Positions 1-8,772 of a stretch of DNA of 64,000 nucleotides are shown here, one piece after another. The DNA comes from Alphaproteobacteria bacterium. Its GTDB lineage: Bacteria > Pseudomonadota > Alphaproteobacteria > ATCC43930 > CGMCC-115725. The notes beneath the pieces are model-generated. The model did no database searches. It was given only the letters and a program-made list of their open reading frames with translations, and was not told the DNA's origin. The position numbers and the translations under genes are program-made. The stretch's first letter is position 1. Every line of letters begins with the position of its first letter. The stretch covers positions 1-64,000 of the forward strand of contig JAJPHB010000032.1 of assembly GCA_021325525.1 (NCBI GenBank), given 5' to 3'.

Positions 1-322
1 CGAAGATCTTGGCGACGCGGCCATCGGCGTCCCGGATCGGTGCCAGGATGACGCGGCGGGCGACGCGCCCTGAAGGCAGCTCGGTGTCGAGCTCGTATTC
101 GACGCGCCCCGCTCGCGCCCGCGCGACCGCAGCGTGGTAGGCATCGAGGTCGGCGGCGGGAATGCGCGAAAAGAAGGCGAAGGCGCTGCCGCTCGGGAAG
201 CCGGTGATCGCTTCGACATCGCCCGTCCGCTCGACCTTGTCCGAGCGGAAATCCCAGTCCCAGACCAGGAGCCGGCCCGCCGACAGGATGTCGGCAAGGA
301 GATCGTCCGTCGCTTCGGCCAC
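1..322 (-). CDS. PAS-domain sensory protein, N-terminal part (runs off the window)
   Basis: This frame was read directly from the minus strand. It opens with VAEATDDLLADIL and continues through LLVWDWDFRSDKVERTGD and RRVILAPIRDADGRVAK, which is the pattern of a PAS fold (WDWD near the start of the domain; final strand of the form 'I.D..G.v.'). The start chosen is the GTG at 320-322. A GGGGGAGG Shine-Dalgarno sequence sits directly upstream of it and overlaps an alternative in-frame GTG at 335-337. About 107 codons lie inside the window; the rest, probably a kinase, cyclase or regulator output domain, is outside, so the output is unknown. It is divergent from the FAD/GcvT gene, with about 150 bp shared between the two starts. 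Confidence 0.72.
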   Translation of the reverse strand, partial: MAEATDDLLADILSAGRLLVWDWDFRSDKVERTGDVEAITGFPSGSAFAFFSRIPAADLDAYHAAVARARAGRVEYELDTELPSGRVARRVILAPIRDADGRVAKIF

Positions 323-474
323 CCGCCTCCCCCGCACGTTGCGATCGGGCGCGAGGGTACAAGAATCCAGCGCCCTTCGGGAGTGGTCGCGTCGGTAGCC
401 TTTTTTGTCACGGCGATGGACGCCCCGCCACCGGCCGTGGCTCAATAACCCCGGCTCGGGGCCAGGGAGGGACC
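323..474. promoter_or_regulatory. divergent intergenic region between the PAS gene and the FAD/GcvT gene
   Basis: This is the only space that can hold promoters for both divergent genes. It contains a T-rich run at about 400-406. A short perfect hairpin, CCCCG-GCT-CGGGG (449-461), ends just before the AGGGAGGG ribosome-binding site of the gene at 475 and could affect initiation there. I see no convincing -35/-10 pair. Confidence 0.35.
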
Positions 475-2910
475 ATGAAATCGCATGCGCAAGCCGTGGT
501 GATCGGTGGCGGCGTCGTCGGCTGCAGCGTCCTCTATCACCTGACGAAGGCGGGGTGGCGCGATGTCGTCCTCCTCGAGCGCGATCAGCTGACCTCCGGC
601 TCGACCTGGCATGCGGCGGGCGGGTTCCACACGCTGAACGGCGATCCCAACGTGGCGAAGCTGCAAGGGTACACGATCGCGCTCTACGACGAGCTCGAAC
701 GGATTTCGGGACAGTCCTGCGGCCTCCACCGCTCTGGCGGACTGATGCTCGCCGATACGAAGGAGCGGATGGAGTGGCTCAAGATGGCGCATGCGCGCGC
801 CCGCTATCTCGGGCTCGACACGGCCCTGCTGAGCGCCAAGGAGGCGAAGGCGCTTTTTCCGCTGCTCGAGGACCAGTATTTCGTCGGCGCCATGCTCGAC
901 GCCGCCGACGGCAATCTCGACCCGGCCGGAACGACGCATGCCTATGCGAAATCGGCGCGCATCGCCGGCGCCGAGATCTATCAGCAGAACCGCGTCGTCG
1001 AGCTGCGCCCGCTTTCGGACGGGGGGTGGGACGTCGTCGCCGAAAAGGGGACGATCCGCGCCGAGCATGTCATCAATTGCGGCGGCCTCTGGGCGCGCGA
1101 GATCGGCCGCATGGCCGGCATCGAGCTGCCGGTGCTTGCCATGGAGCACATGTATCTCGTCACCGAGGACATGCCCGAGGTCATCGCCTTCAACAAGGAA
1201 AAGGGCCACGAGCTGCCCCATGCCATCGACTTCAAGGCCGAGATCTATATGCGCCAGGAGCACAATGGCATGGTGCTCGGCACCTACGAGAAGGCCTGCG
1301 TGCCTTGGCAGCCGCGGACGACGCCATGGGATTTCGGCACCGAGCTGCTGCCGCCCGATCTCGACCGTATCGCCCCCTCGCTGGAGCTCGGCTTCCGGCA
1401 CTTCCCGGCGATGGCGAAGGCCGGGATCAAGCGTGTCATCAACGGCCCCTTCACCTTCTCGCCCGACGGCAACCCGCTGGTGGGACCGGTCCAGGGGCTG
1501 CGGAATTTCTGGTGCGCTTGTGCCGTGATGGCCGGCTTCAGCCAGGGCGGCGGCGTCGGCCTCGCGCTCTCCCAATGGATGGTGAATGGCGATCCGGGAT
1601 TCGATGTCTGGGCGATGGATGTGGCGCGCTTCGGCGAATGGGCGACGCGCAGCTATACCAACGCCAAGGTGCGCGAGAACTACGCGCGGCGCTTCTCGAT
1701 CCGCTTTCCCAACGAGGAATTGCCGGCGGCGCGGCCGCAGCAGACGACGCCGCTCTACGACGCGATGCTGGCGCAGGGCGCCGTCATGGGCGATAGCTGG
1801 GGCCTCGAGACGCCGCTATGGTTCGCGCCGCCGGGCGTCGAGGCGAAGGACGTCGTCTCCTTCCACCGCTCCAACGATTTCCCGCATGTGAAAGCGGAAT
1901 GCCTGGCAGTACGCAATGGCGTCGGCGTCACCGAGATCGCGAATTTCGCCAAATACGAGGTCTCGGGGCCGGGCGCCGAAGCCTTCCTCTCGCGCCTCAT
2001 GACGAATCGGATGCCGCGGCTGGGACGCCTCGTCCTGACCCCGATGCTGAATCACAAGGGCAAGCTCATCGGCGATTTCACCATCGCGAGAGCGGCGGAG
2101 GAGCGTTTTCTCGTCTGGGGCTCCTCGCAGGCGCAGAAATACCATATGCGCTGGTTCGAGGGACAGCTGCCCCCCGACGGCTCGGTGCGCATCCGCCGCT
2201 TCGACATGGCGCTCGTCGGCCTCTCGATCGCAGGCCCGCAATCGCGCGCGGTGTTGCAGAAGCTGACCGATGACGACGTCTCGAACGCCGCCTTTCGCTT
2301 CCTCGATCACCGCGCGGCCGAGATCGCCAACGTCCCGGCGCTCGTCAACCGCGTCACCTATACCGGCGACCTCGGCTACGAGATCTGGGTCGCGCCCGAA
2401 TATCTGCGCCGCCTCTATGCGGAGGTAATGGCGGCGGGGCGCGAATTCGGCATCGTCAATTTCGGCATGCGGGCGCTGCTCTCGCTCCGCCTCGAGAAGA
2501 ACTTCCCGACCTGGTATCGCGAGCTGCGCCCGATCTACGGTCCCTTCGAGGCGGGGCTCGACCGCTTCGTCGATCTGGAAAAGGCCGACTTCATCGGCCG
2601 CGAGGCCGCGGCGACCGAGAAGGCCGGCGGCGGCGCGCTGCGCCGCGTTTGCATGATGGTCGATGCCGATGACGCCGACGTCCTCGGCGACGAGCCGATC
2701 TGGCATGGCGGCGAGGTGGTCGGCTGGGTCACCTCGGGCGGCTACGGCCATTTCGTCGACAGGTCGCTGGCGCAAGGCTATGTGCCGCGCGCCTTGGCCA
2801 GCGAGCTCGCCCCGGGCGCCTTCGCCATCGAGATCATCGGCGCGCGCCGCGCCGCCACCATCATCCCCGAGCCCCTCTTCGATCCCGAGGGCCGGCGCAT
2901 GCGGATGTAG
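475..2910 (+). CDS. FAD-dependent oxidoreductase with GcvT domain (dimethylglycine/sarcosine dehydrogenase-like)
   Basis: The predicted enzyme has 811 aa, close to the usual 810-830 aa of this family. It starts with a Rossmann FAD motif (VVIGGGVVGCSVLYHL, residues 8-23) followed by LLERDQLTSGSTWHAAGG, the region around the covalent flavin site in dimethylglycine-type dehydrogenases. Residues 1 to about 370 form the DAO oxidase domain, about 370-430 the linker, and about 430-800 a GcvT-like aminomethyl/folate domain (YTGDLGYEIWV, MRALLSLRLEKNFPTW). Family members remove an N-methyl group oxidatively and pass it to tetrahydrofolate. The substrate is inferred only: dimethylglycine, sarcosine or a relative. 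A strong AGGGAGGG ribosome-binding site precedes the ATG. livF follows 44 bp downstream on the same strand, which ties the enzyme to the LIV importer. Confidence 0.88.
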   Translation: MKSHAQAVVIGGGVVGCSVLYHLTKAGWRDVVLLERDQLTSGSTWHAAGGFHTLNGDPNVAKLQGYTIALYDELERISGQSCGLHRSGGLMLADTKERMEWLKMAHARARYLGLDTALLSAKEAKALFPLLEDQYFVGAMLDAADGNLDPAGTTHAYAKSARIAGAEIYQQNRVVELRPLSDGGWDVVAEKGTIRAEHVINCGGLWAREIGRMAGIELPVLAMEHMYLVTEDMPEVIAFNKEKGHELPHAIDFKAEIYMRQEHNGMVLGTYEKACVPWQPRTTPWDFGTELLPPDLDRIAPSLELGFRHFPAMAKAGIKRVINGPFTFSPDGNPLVGPVQGLRNFWCACAVMAGFSQGGGVGLALSQWMVNGDPGFDVWAMDVARFGEWATRSYTNAKVRENYARRFSIRFPNEELPAARPQQTTPLYDAMLAQGAVMGDSWGLETPLWFAPPGVEAKDVVSFHRSNDFPHVKAECLAVRNGVGVTEIANFAKYEVSGPGAEAFLSRLMTNRMPRLGRLVLTPMLNHKGKLIGDFTIARAAEERFLVWGSSQAQKYHMRWFEGQLPPDGSVRIRRFDMALVGLSIAGPQSRAVLQKLTDDDVSNAAFRFLDHRAAEIANVPALVNRVTYTGDLGYEIWVAPEYLRRLYAEVMAAGREFGIVNFGMRALLSLRLEKNFPTWYRELRPIYGPFEAGLDRFVDLEKADFIGREAAATEKAGGGALRRVCMMVDADDADVLGDEPIWHGGEVVGWVTSGGYGHFVDRSLAQGYVPRALASELAPGAFAIEIIGARRAATIIPEPLFDPEGRRMRM

Positions 2911-2954
2911 CGAGGCTTCGCCCGGCCCGTCTCGCATGGCATAGTCGCCCGCGC

Positions 2955-3695
2955 ATGAGCCGTCCTGCGCCTCAACCTTTGTCGGCCCCGCCGCTCCTCG
3001 CGGTCGAGCACCTCGCCTATGCCTATAGCGGCGCGCTCGCGGTGCGCGATGTCTCGCTCACCGTCGGCGCGACCGAGATCGTGGCGCTGCTCGGCGCCAA
3101 CGGTGCCGGCAAGTCGACGACCGTCAACATGATCGCCGGAGCCTTGCGCCCGTTCTCCGGCACGATCCGCTTCGCCGGCGAGGCGCTGCACGACAAGCCG
3201 AGCCATGTCGTCGTGCGCAAGGGGATCACGCTCGTCCCCGAAGGCCGCCTCGTTTTCCCGCAAATGACCGTGCTCGAAAATCTGCAGATGGGCGCTCTGA
3301 CGCAGCCGGCGCGTGCCCATGCCGCTCTGCTGGACGAAGTCTTCACGATTTTCCCGCGCCTCGCCGAGCGGCGCCGCCAACCGGCGGGGCTGATGAGCGG
3401 CGGCGAGCAGCAGATGCTCGCCATTGCCCGCGGCCTGATGAGCGCGCCCCGCCTAATGATTCTCGACGAGCCCTCCCTCGGCCTCATGCCGCGGATGGTG
3501 CAGGATCTCTTCCGGCTGATCGCCCTCGTCAACAGGCGCGGCATCGCCATTCTTCTCGTCGAGCAGAACCTGCATCAGGCGCTCGCCATCGCTCATCGCG
3601 GCTATGTGCTCGAAAAGGGCGCGGTCGTGCTCGAAGGGTCGGGCGCCGAGCTGCTCGGCAACAGCTTCGTCCAGCGCGCCTTCCTCGGGCGGTGA
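2955..3695 (+). CDS. livF: branched-chain-type ABC transporter ATP-binding protein LivF
   Basis: This 246-aa ATPase has Walker A GANGAGKST (about 50), signature MSGGEQQML and Walker B LMILDEPSLGL. The LVPEGRLVFPQMTVLENL stretch is typical of LivF rather than LivG. It should couple ATP hydrolysis to import of an amino acid, amide or similar small polar solute. Its LivG, LivM, LivH and binding-protein partners lie immediately downstream on the opposite strand, converging on it with only 17 bp between stop codons. The other importer in this window has the usual single-strand order. The gene is transcribed with the FAD/GcvT enzyme. Confidence 0.9.
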   Translation: MSRPAPQPLSAPPLLAVEHLAYAYSGALAVRDVSLTVGATEIVALLGANGAGKSTTVNMIAGALRPFSGTIRFAGEALHDKPSHVVVRKGITLVPEGRLVFPQMTVLENLQMGALTQPARAHAALLDEVFTIFPRLAERRRQPAGLMSGGEQQMLAIARGLMSAPRLMILDEPSLGLMPRMVQDLFRLIALVNRRGIAILLVEQNLHQALAIAHRGYVLEKGAVVLEGSGAELLGNSFVQRAFLGR

Positions 3696-3712
3696 TGCCG
3701 GACCCGCGGACG

Positions 3713-4465
3713 CTACGCGCCGGCGCTTGCCGCCGGCGCCGGCTCGGGCGTGCCGAGATAGGCGGCGACGACGCGCGGGTCGCTCGTCACTTGCGCCGGC
3801 GTGCCTTCCGCGATCTTGCTGCCGGCATCGAGGACGAAGACGAGATCGGAGACTTCCATCACCGCCGCCATGTCGTGCTCGACCAGCAGGATGGTGACGC
3901 CCGAGGCGCGAATCTCGCGCAGGATGCCGACGAGCTCGGCGGTCTCGGTGGGGTTGAGGCCGGCGCAAGGCTCGTCGGCGAGGAGCAGCTCCGGCCGGGT
4001 CGCCACGGCGCGCGCGATCTCGAGACGGCGGAGCTGGCCGACCGTCATCGCCCCGGCCGGCGTCTCGGCGAGTTCGGCGAGCCCGGCAAGGTCGAGCGCG
4101 CGCCGTGCCGTCGCGTCGACGTCGCGGGCGCCGCTCTTTCCGAACATCCCCGCGATGCGGAGGTTGTCGGCGACGGAGAGATCGCGGAAAGGCCGGGCGA
4201 TCTGGAAGGCGCGGGCGATGCCGAGCGCGGCGATGCGGTGAGTGGCAAGGCCGGCAATCGGCCGCTCGCCGTAGAAGATCGCGCCCGCAGTGACGGGCGC
4301 GTAGCCGGTGATGAGGTTGAAGAGCGTCGATTTCCCGGCGCCATTCGGGCCGATGAGGCTGGCGATGATGCCGCGCGGCACCACGAGCGATACGTCGTTG
4401 ATGGCGAGAAGCCCGCGGAAGCGCTTCGTCACATGCTCGATGCGCAGGATGGGATCATCGCTCAT
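3713..4465 (-). CDS. livG: branched-chain-type ABC transporter ATP-binding protein LivG
   Basis: This 250-aa ATPase has Walker A GPNGAGKST, a signature MTVGQLRRLEIARA in place of the usual LSGGQ, and Walker B LLLADEPCAGLNPTE. The atypical signature is common in LivG proteins, which often have L.YGxQR there. It is the last gene of a minus-strand unit (binding protein, livH, livM, livG) and overlaps livM by the ATGA coupling at 4462-4465. It pairs with the convergent livF to form the ATPase heterodimer. Confidence 0.88.
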   Translation of the reverse strand: MSDDPILRIEHVTKRFRGLLAINDVSLVVPRGIIASLIGPNGAGKSTLFNLITGYAPVTAGAIFYGERPIAGLATHRIAALGIARAFQIARPFRDLSVADNLRIAGMFGKSGARDVDATARRALDLAGLAELAETPAGAMTVGQLRRLEIARAVATRPELLLADEPCAGLNPTETAELVGILREIRASGVTILLVEHDMAAVMEVSDLVFVLDAGSKIAEGTPAQVTSDPRVVAAYLGTPEPAPAASAGA

Positions 4466-5427
4466 CGCCGCACCTTCTTGCGGCCGACGAGCTTCCGCGC
4501 AAGGCCGACGAGGCCGGAGGGAGCGAGGAGGACGAGAAGCACGAGCAGGAGCCCCGTCGCGAACATGTGGAAATCGAGGAAGTCGCCGAGCACCACATGC
4601 GTCAGCACGACGAGGATGGCGGCGCCGATGATGGGGCCGATCAGGGTTCCCATGCCGCCGAGGAGCGAATAGACAATCGCGTTGAGGTTGGTGTCGTCGC
4701 GATAGACCGAGCCCGTCGTAATGTAGCCGAGGCTGTGCGCGTAGATGAGGCCGAGCACGCCGGCGATGACCGCGCTGACGACGAAGGCGGCCGCCTTGTA
4801 GTGCTCGGTCGGAACGCCCAGCATGCGCGCCGTATCCTCGTCCTCGCGGATGCTGAGGAGCCCGTAGCCGAAGCGCGAGCGCCGGATCAGCCAGGCAGCG
4901 AGCAGCGTCGCCGCAGCCGCGACGAGAAAGAGCTCATAATAGAAGACATGGGGGTCGAGTCCGGCGATGCCGATATTGGGAAAGGTGAGGCCCAGCGAAC
5001 CCTGGAAGATGTCGATGTTGTTGTTGAGCTCGGCGAAGACGTGCGCGACGCCCAGCATCGCGATCGCGAAATAGATGCCGCGCAGGCGCAGCACGGGATA
5101 GGCGAGGAGGGCGGCGATGACGGCGCAGGCAGCGCTCCCGGCGGCAAGCCCGACGAGGAATTGCAGCGCCGGCGGGGCGGTGGCGAGTTCGGCCTCGGCC
5201 AGGCCCCCGACGAAAGCGCCGATGCCGATGAAGGCGCTCTGCCCGAAGCTCCAATAGCCGGCGAAGCCGCCGAGGATCGCCCAGGCGAGGCCGAGTGCCG
5301 CGGAATAGAGGACGAGCTGGCCGACGCGGACGTAGAAGGGCGCAAGGACGAGCGGCGCCAGCGCCGCCGCGACGAGTGCGGCAAGGCTGAGGCAGATCCA
5401 GGTGCGCTCGCTCCGCTGCCGCGTCAT
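4462..5427 (-). CDS. livM: branched-chain-type ABC transporter permease LivM
   Basis: This 321-aa inner-membrane permease has about nine hydrophobic segments and the LivM features GYWSFGQSAFIGIGAFVGG and LGGMGTLIGPIIGAA. The chosen start, ATG at 5425-5427 (MTRQRSERTW), overlaps the livH stop as ATGA. The open frame extends further upstream, but that part is an arginine-rich shadow inside livH. A short basic cytoplasmic tail (RKLVGRKKVRR) ends the protein. Confidence 0.86.
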   Translation of the reverse strand: MTRQRSERTWICLSLAALVAAALAPLVLAPFYVRVGQLVLYSAALGLAWAILGGFAGYWSFGQSAFIGIGAFVGGLAEAELATAPPALQFLVGLAAGSAACAVIAALLAYPVLRLRGIYFAIAMLGVAHVFAELNNNIDIFQGSLGLTFPNIGIAGLDPHVFYYELFLVAAAATLLAAWLIRRSRFGYGLLSIREDEDTARMLGVPTEHYKAAAFVVSAVIAGVLGLIYAHSLGYITTGSVYRDDTNLNAIVYSLLGGMGTLIGPIIGAAILVVLTHVVLGDFLDFHMFATGLLLVLLVLLAPSGLVGLARKLVGRKKVRR

Positions 5428-6302
5428 CGCGAGGGGCTGAAGGCGTTGCCGAGAAGGCCGCTCGGCCGCACCAGCAGCATGAGGACGAGAATGAGGAACA
5501 TCGTCGCGTTGGGAAAGGCGGGGCCGACATATTGCGCCGTCAGCGTGTTGACGATGCCGAGCAGCAGCCCGCCGACAAGCGCGCCCGCCGGGCTGCCGAC
5601 GCCTCCCAGTGTGACGACGACGAAAGCGTTCAGCGTCCAGAACGCCTCGTCGGGCGGGGCGAAGGGCAGCACCATGCCGATGGCGATGCCGGAAGCGCCG
5701 GCGAAGGCGGCGGAGACGCCGAAGGTGAGGGCGTAGACATGGCGCGCATCGACGCCGCAGAGCCGCGCCGCCAAATTCTGCTGCGCCGTCGCTCGGACGA
5801 TCCGCCCGAACCGCGTCCAGTGGAGCGCCGCCGCGAGAAGGCACAGGAGGACGAGGCTGGTTGCCAGCGCGCTCACCCTGACGAGATCGAAGGTGAGCTC
5901 GCCGAGATGGAAATGGACGAAGGCGTAGGGGGGCGAGATCGTCTTGAAATCGGGCGAGAAGATCCAGACGAGGATGTTGCGCAGCATGAGCGCGACGCCG
6001 AAGGTCAGCAGCATCGAGGCAAGAAGGCTCGACCGCTCGACCGCGAGCTGGACGAGCCAGCGCTGATAGGCGTAGCCGAAGACGAAGAGCGCCGCCATGA
6101 CGAGAGGGATCGTCAGCAGCGGATCGACGGCGAGGAGCCGCGACAGGATGAGGGCGAGGTAGGCGCCGATGACGACGATGACGCCATGGCTCAGATTGAT
6201 AACCTGCATGACGCCGAAGATGAGCGAGAAGCCCACTGCCGCCAGCGCATAGATGCCGCCGAGGACGAGGCCGTCGGCAAGCGTCTGGAGAATGAGGTTC
6301 AT
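5424..6302 (-). CDS. livH: branched-chain-type ABC transporter permease LivH
   Basis: This 292-aa membrane permease is recognised by GGIYALAAVGFSLIFGVMQV near the N-terminus, NLSHG at about 35, and VTLGGVGSPAGALVGGLLLG near residue 240. All are hallmarks of the LivH family, including the EAA-like loop that contacts the ATPases. It lies 62 bp downstream of the binding protein and is translationally coupled to livM. Confidence 0.87.
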   Translation of the reverse strand: MNLILQTLADGLVLGGIYALAAVGFSLIFGVMQVINLSHGVIVVIGAYLALILSRLLAVDPLLTIPLVMAALFVFGYAYQRWLVQLAVERSSLLASMLLTFGVALMLRNILVWIFSPDFKTISPPYAFVHFHLGELTFDLVRVSALATSLVLLCLLAAALHWTRFGRIVRATAQQNLAARLCGVDARHVYALTFGVSAAFAGASGIAIGMVLPFAPPDEAFWTLNAFVVVTLGGVGSPAGALVGGLLLGIVNTLTAQYVGPAFPNATMFLILVLMLLVRPSGLLGNAFSPSR

Positions 6303-6364
6303 CGGGCCGTTATCGAGGCGATCTGCGCATCCTCACCCGCCACGCCCGCGAGAGCCGGCGCCTC

Positions 6365-7600
6365 TCACGCCTTCTTGTCCCAGGGCGGCACCGGGTAGAT
6401 GGTCGGCGCCGTCCGCGCGTTCTCGGGGAAGACGAGCTCCAGCTTCCCCTTCTGCACCTGTGCCATCGACGGTCCCATGAGAAGCGGGTCGCCATCGCCG
6501 TCCGGCGTGAATTTGATGCGGCCGTAGAAGGTCTCGTAATCCGCCTTGGCGAGGGCGTCGCGCACCTTCGCGGGCTCGGTGCTCTTGGCGTCCTGCATCG
6601 CCAGGATATAAGTCACGATGCAGGCGGCGGCGCCGGCGACATGGTAGGTGATCGGGCGCGTGAACTTGCTGTGGTAGTATTCGGCGAATTTCGCTGCTGT
6701 CGGGAAGAACTTGCCCTTGAACGGCGCGTCCGGTTCCCAATAGGTGTGGACGCAGATTCCCTCGGCATATTTGCCGAGCGATTCGCGGTATGAGGCGAGC
6801 TGCGGGCCCAGCTCCTGCAGCAGCAGCTTGACGTTCGTACCGGTCGCGATCATCTGGCGCGCGATCAGCAGCGAATCCTGATCGTGCGTGACGCAAGCGA
6901 GGATGTCCGGCGTCTTGGCGCGAATGGCGGCGAGAACGCTCGAGACATCCGTGACCTTCTCCGGCAGCTCGTAGGTGCCGAGCACCTCGAAGCCCGCCGC
7001 CTTGCAGTCATTCACCATCCCCTGCGCCGAGGTCTTGGAGAAGGCGTCGTTCGTCAGCACGACCGAGATGGAGCGCGGCTCCGGCTTCAGCCCCTTGAAG
7101 AATTCCGGCGTCGAGCGCGTCTGCCGCGAGGCGCGCGGATACATGCCGAAGATGTTCTTGTAGCCCTTGGTGAAGATCTGGTCGGAGCCGCCGCCCGTCT
7201 GCACCATGAGCTTGCCGGCGCGCTCGACGACCGCTGCCGTCGGCAGGACGATGTTGCTGCCGAAGGAGCCGAGGAAGAATTGCGTGCCTTCGTCGAGCTG
7301 GCGCTGGATCAGCGTGACGGCGCGCGAGGGATCGCTCGCATCGTCGAAGAGGCTGAGCTTCAGCTGATACTTCTCGCCGCCGATCTCGACCCCGCCATGC
7401 TCGTTCAAATAGTCGACGGCCGTGATGTAGCCGTTGTTGACGTTGAGCCCGGTCTCGGCCGCCGCGCCCGAAAGCGGCACCGAGCCGCCGAAGACGAGCG
7501 TCTTGCCGGATTGCGCGGCGGCGCGCGAGACGAAGGGCGCGGCGATGCCGCCCGCGACGAGCCCGGCGCTGAGTCCGCGGATGACGTCCCGACGATGCAT
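6365..7600 (-). CDS. Tat-exported LIV-type substrate-binding protein
   Basis: This 411-aa periplasmic protein (Leu/Ile/Val-binding fold, type I) starts MHRRDVIRGLSAGLVAG, a twin-arginine signal, with likely cleavage after SRAAAQ near residue 30. The mature part begins with LVFGGSVPLSG, the usual first strand of amide/amino-acid receptors. ATG 7598-7600 was chosen because GGGGGAGGGA lies about 9 bp upstream and the longer frame adds only a non-conserved leader. It leads the livHMG unit. A promoter-like element (7634-7664) lies in front. The ligand is not readable from sequence. Confidence 0.87.
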   Translation of the reverse strand: MHRRDVIRGLSAGLVAGGIAAPFVSRAAAQSGKTLVFGGSVPLSGAAAETGLNVNNGYITAVDYLNEHGGVEIGGEKYQLKLSLFDDASDPSRAVTLIQRQLDEGTQFFLGSFGSNIVLPTAAVVERAGKLMVQTGGGSDQIFTKGYKNIFGMYPRASRQTRSTPEFFKGLKPEPRSISVVLTNDAFSKTSAQGMVNDCKAAGFEVLGTYELPEKVTDVSSVLAAIRAKTPDILACVTHDQDSLLIARQMIATGTNVKLLLQELGPQLASYRESLGKYAEGICVHTYWEPDAPFKGKFFPTAAKFAEYYHSKFTRPITYHVAGAAACIVTYILAMQDAKSTEPAKVRDALAKADYETFYGRIKFTPDGDGDPLLMGPSMAQVQKGKLELVFPENARTAPTIYPVPPWDKKA

Positions 7601-7633
7601 GCGAGGATCCCTCCCCCTTTCTCTTGGCCGGGC

Positions 7634-7664
7634 CGAGCCTAGACGACGGGCATTGTCGAAACAA
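7634..7664 (-). promoter_or_regulatory. candidate promoter of the Tat-exported binding-protein operon
   Basis: Read on the minus strand: TTGTTT (7659-7664), 17 bp, then TAGGCT (7636-7641) inside the nonamer CTAGGCTCG (7634-7642), about 35 bp before the ATG. The same nonamer stands in the -10 position of two other genes in this window. Confidence 0.45.
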
Positions 7665-7733
7665 GCCGCGCGCCCGCTCGATCCGGCAGCCTTGCCATGC
7701 ACCGGGCGGGGTGGTGCTCTGCCGCGGCGCCGC

Positions 7734-7763
7734 TTTACCGCCGCCCGGCCTCTGCCCTAGGCT
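7734..7763 (+). promoter_or_regulatory. candidate promoter of the 2OG oxygenase gene
   Basis: TTTACC (7734-7739), 17 bp, then CTAGGC (7757-7762) within CTAGGCTCG (7757-7765). It is followed by a GGAGGA ribosome-binding site (7775-7780) and the ATG at 7787. The spacing fits a housekeeping promoter with a short leader. Confidence 0.45.
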
Positions 7764-7786
7764 CGCCTGCTTTCGGAGGATCGCGC

Positions 7787-8767
7787 ATGGGTTCGGTTCC
7801 GGTGATCTCGATCGGCGAGAGCTTCAGCGCCGCTGAGGCGGCGGCGCGGCGGCGGGCCGCCGCCTTGGCCGATGCGCTCGCGACGATCGGCTTCGCCTAT
7901 ATCGTCGACCACGGCGTGGCGCCCGGCCTCGTTGACGCCGCCTTCGCCGCCTCGCGCGAATTCCATGCCTCGGACTCGGAGTTGAAGCGCTCGCTCGCGA
8001 TCAACGAATTCCACCGCGGCTATATGGGTCTTGCCACCTCGACCATCGTCACTTCGAGCGTGGCGCGCGTCACCAAGCCCAATCTCAGCGAATCGCTGAT
8101 GCTGATGCACGAGCTCGCGCCGGACGATCCCGATCTCCTTGCACGCAAGCCGCTGCAGGGGCCGAATCAGTGGCCGGAGTGGCTCCCGAGCTTCCGGCCG
8201 ACCATCTCCGCCTACATTGCGGCGCTCGACGCCGTGGCGCGCCGCCTCATCCGCATGATCGCCGTCGGGCTCGGCCTCGGCGAAGATGCGCTCGACCGCT
8301 ATTTCGCAAAGCCGACGACCTTCCTGCGGCTGCTGCACTATCCACCGCATCCGCCCGACGCGCCGGGCGGGCAGTTCGGTGCGGCGCCGCATACCGATTA
8401 CGGCATCATCACGATCCTGGCGCAGGACAGTCAGGGCGGGCTCGAAGTCCGGCCGCGCCATGCCGACTGGATCGCGGCGCCGCCGCTTCCCGGCGCCTTC
8501 GTTCTCAATGTCGGCGACATGCTGGCGCGCTGGACCAATGGCCGCTTCGTCTCGACGCCGCATCGCGTCGTCAACCGCTCCGGCGGCGACCGCTATTCGC
8601 TTCCCTACTTCTTCGATACCGGCATGGACGAGGTGATCGCCTGCCTTCCCGGCTGCAGCGACGCCGCGAACCCGCCGCGCCATCCGCCGGTGCGCTATGG
8701 CGATTACCTGATGGAGCGCCTCGAGAAGAACTACGCCTACCGGCAACGGGTCGGTGCCGGCGGATGA
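7787..8767 (+). CDS. 2-oxoglutarate/Fe(II)-dependent oxygenase, isopenicillin-N-synthase-like
   Basis: The 326-aa protein contains the full DIOX core. The iron ligands are H202-x-D204 (APHTDYGIITIL) and H259 (STPHRVVN). The 2OG-binding RxS is R269-S271 (DRYSLPYFF). The N-terminal part (IGFAYIVDHGV, EFHASDSELK) matches the DIOX_N module. Such enzymes hydroxylate or demethylate small molecules. The ATG at 7787 has a GGAGGA site 6 bp upstream; the frame before it is not conserved-looking. It is divergent from the LIV binding-protein operon, so it may act on the imported solute, but that is inference. Confidence 0.86.
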   Translation: MGSVPVISIGESFSAAEAAARRRAAALADALATIGFAYIVDHGVAPGLVDAAFAASREFHASDSELKRSLAINEFHRGYMGLATSTIVTSSVARVTKPNLSESLMLMHELAPDDPDLLARKPLQGPNQWPEWLPSFRPTISAYIAALDAVARRLIRMIAVGLGLGEDALDRYFAKPTTFLRLLHYPPHPPDAPGGQFGAAPHTDYGIITILAQDSQGGLEVRPRHADWIAAPPLPGAFVLNVGDMLARWTNGRFVSTPHRVVNRSGGDRYSLPYFFDTGMDEVIACLPGCSDAANPPRHPPVRYGDYLMERLEKNYAYRQRVGAGG

Positions 8768-8772
8768 GCAGG

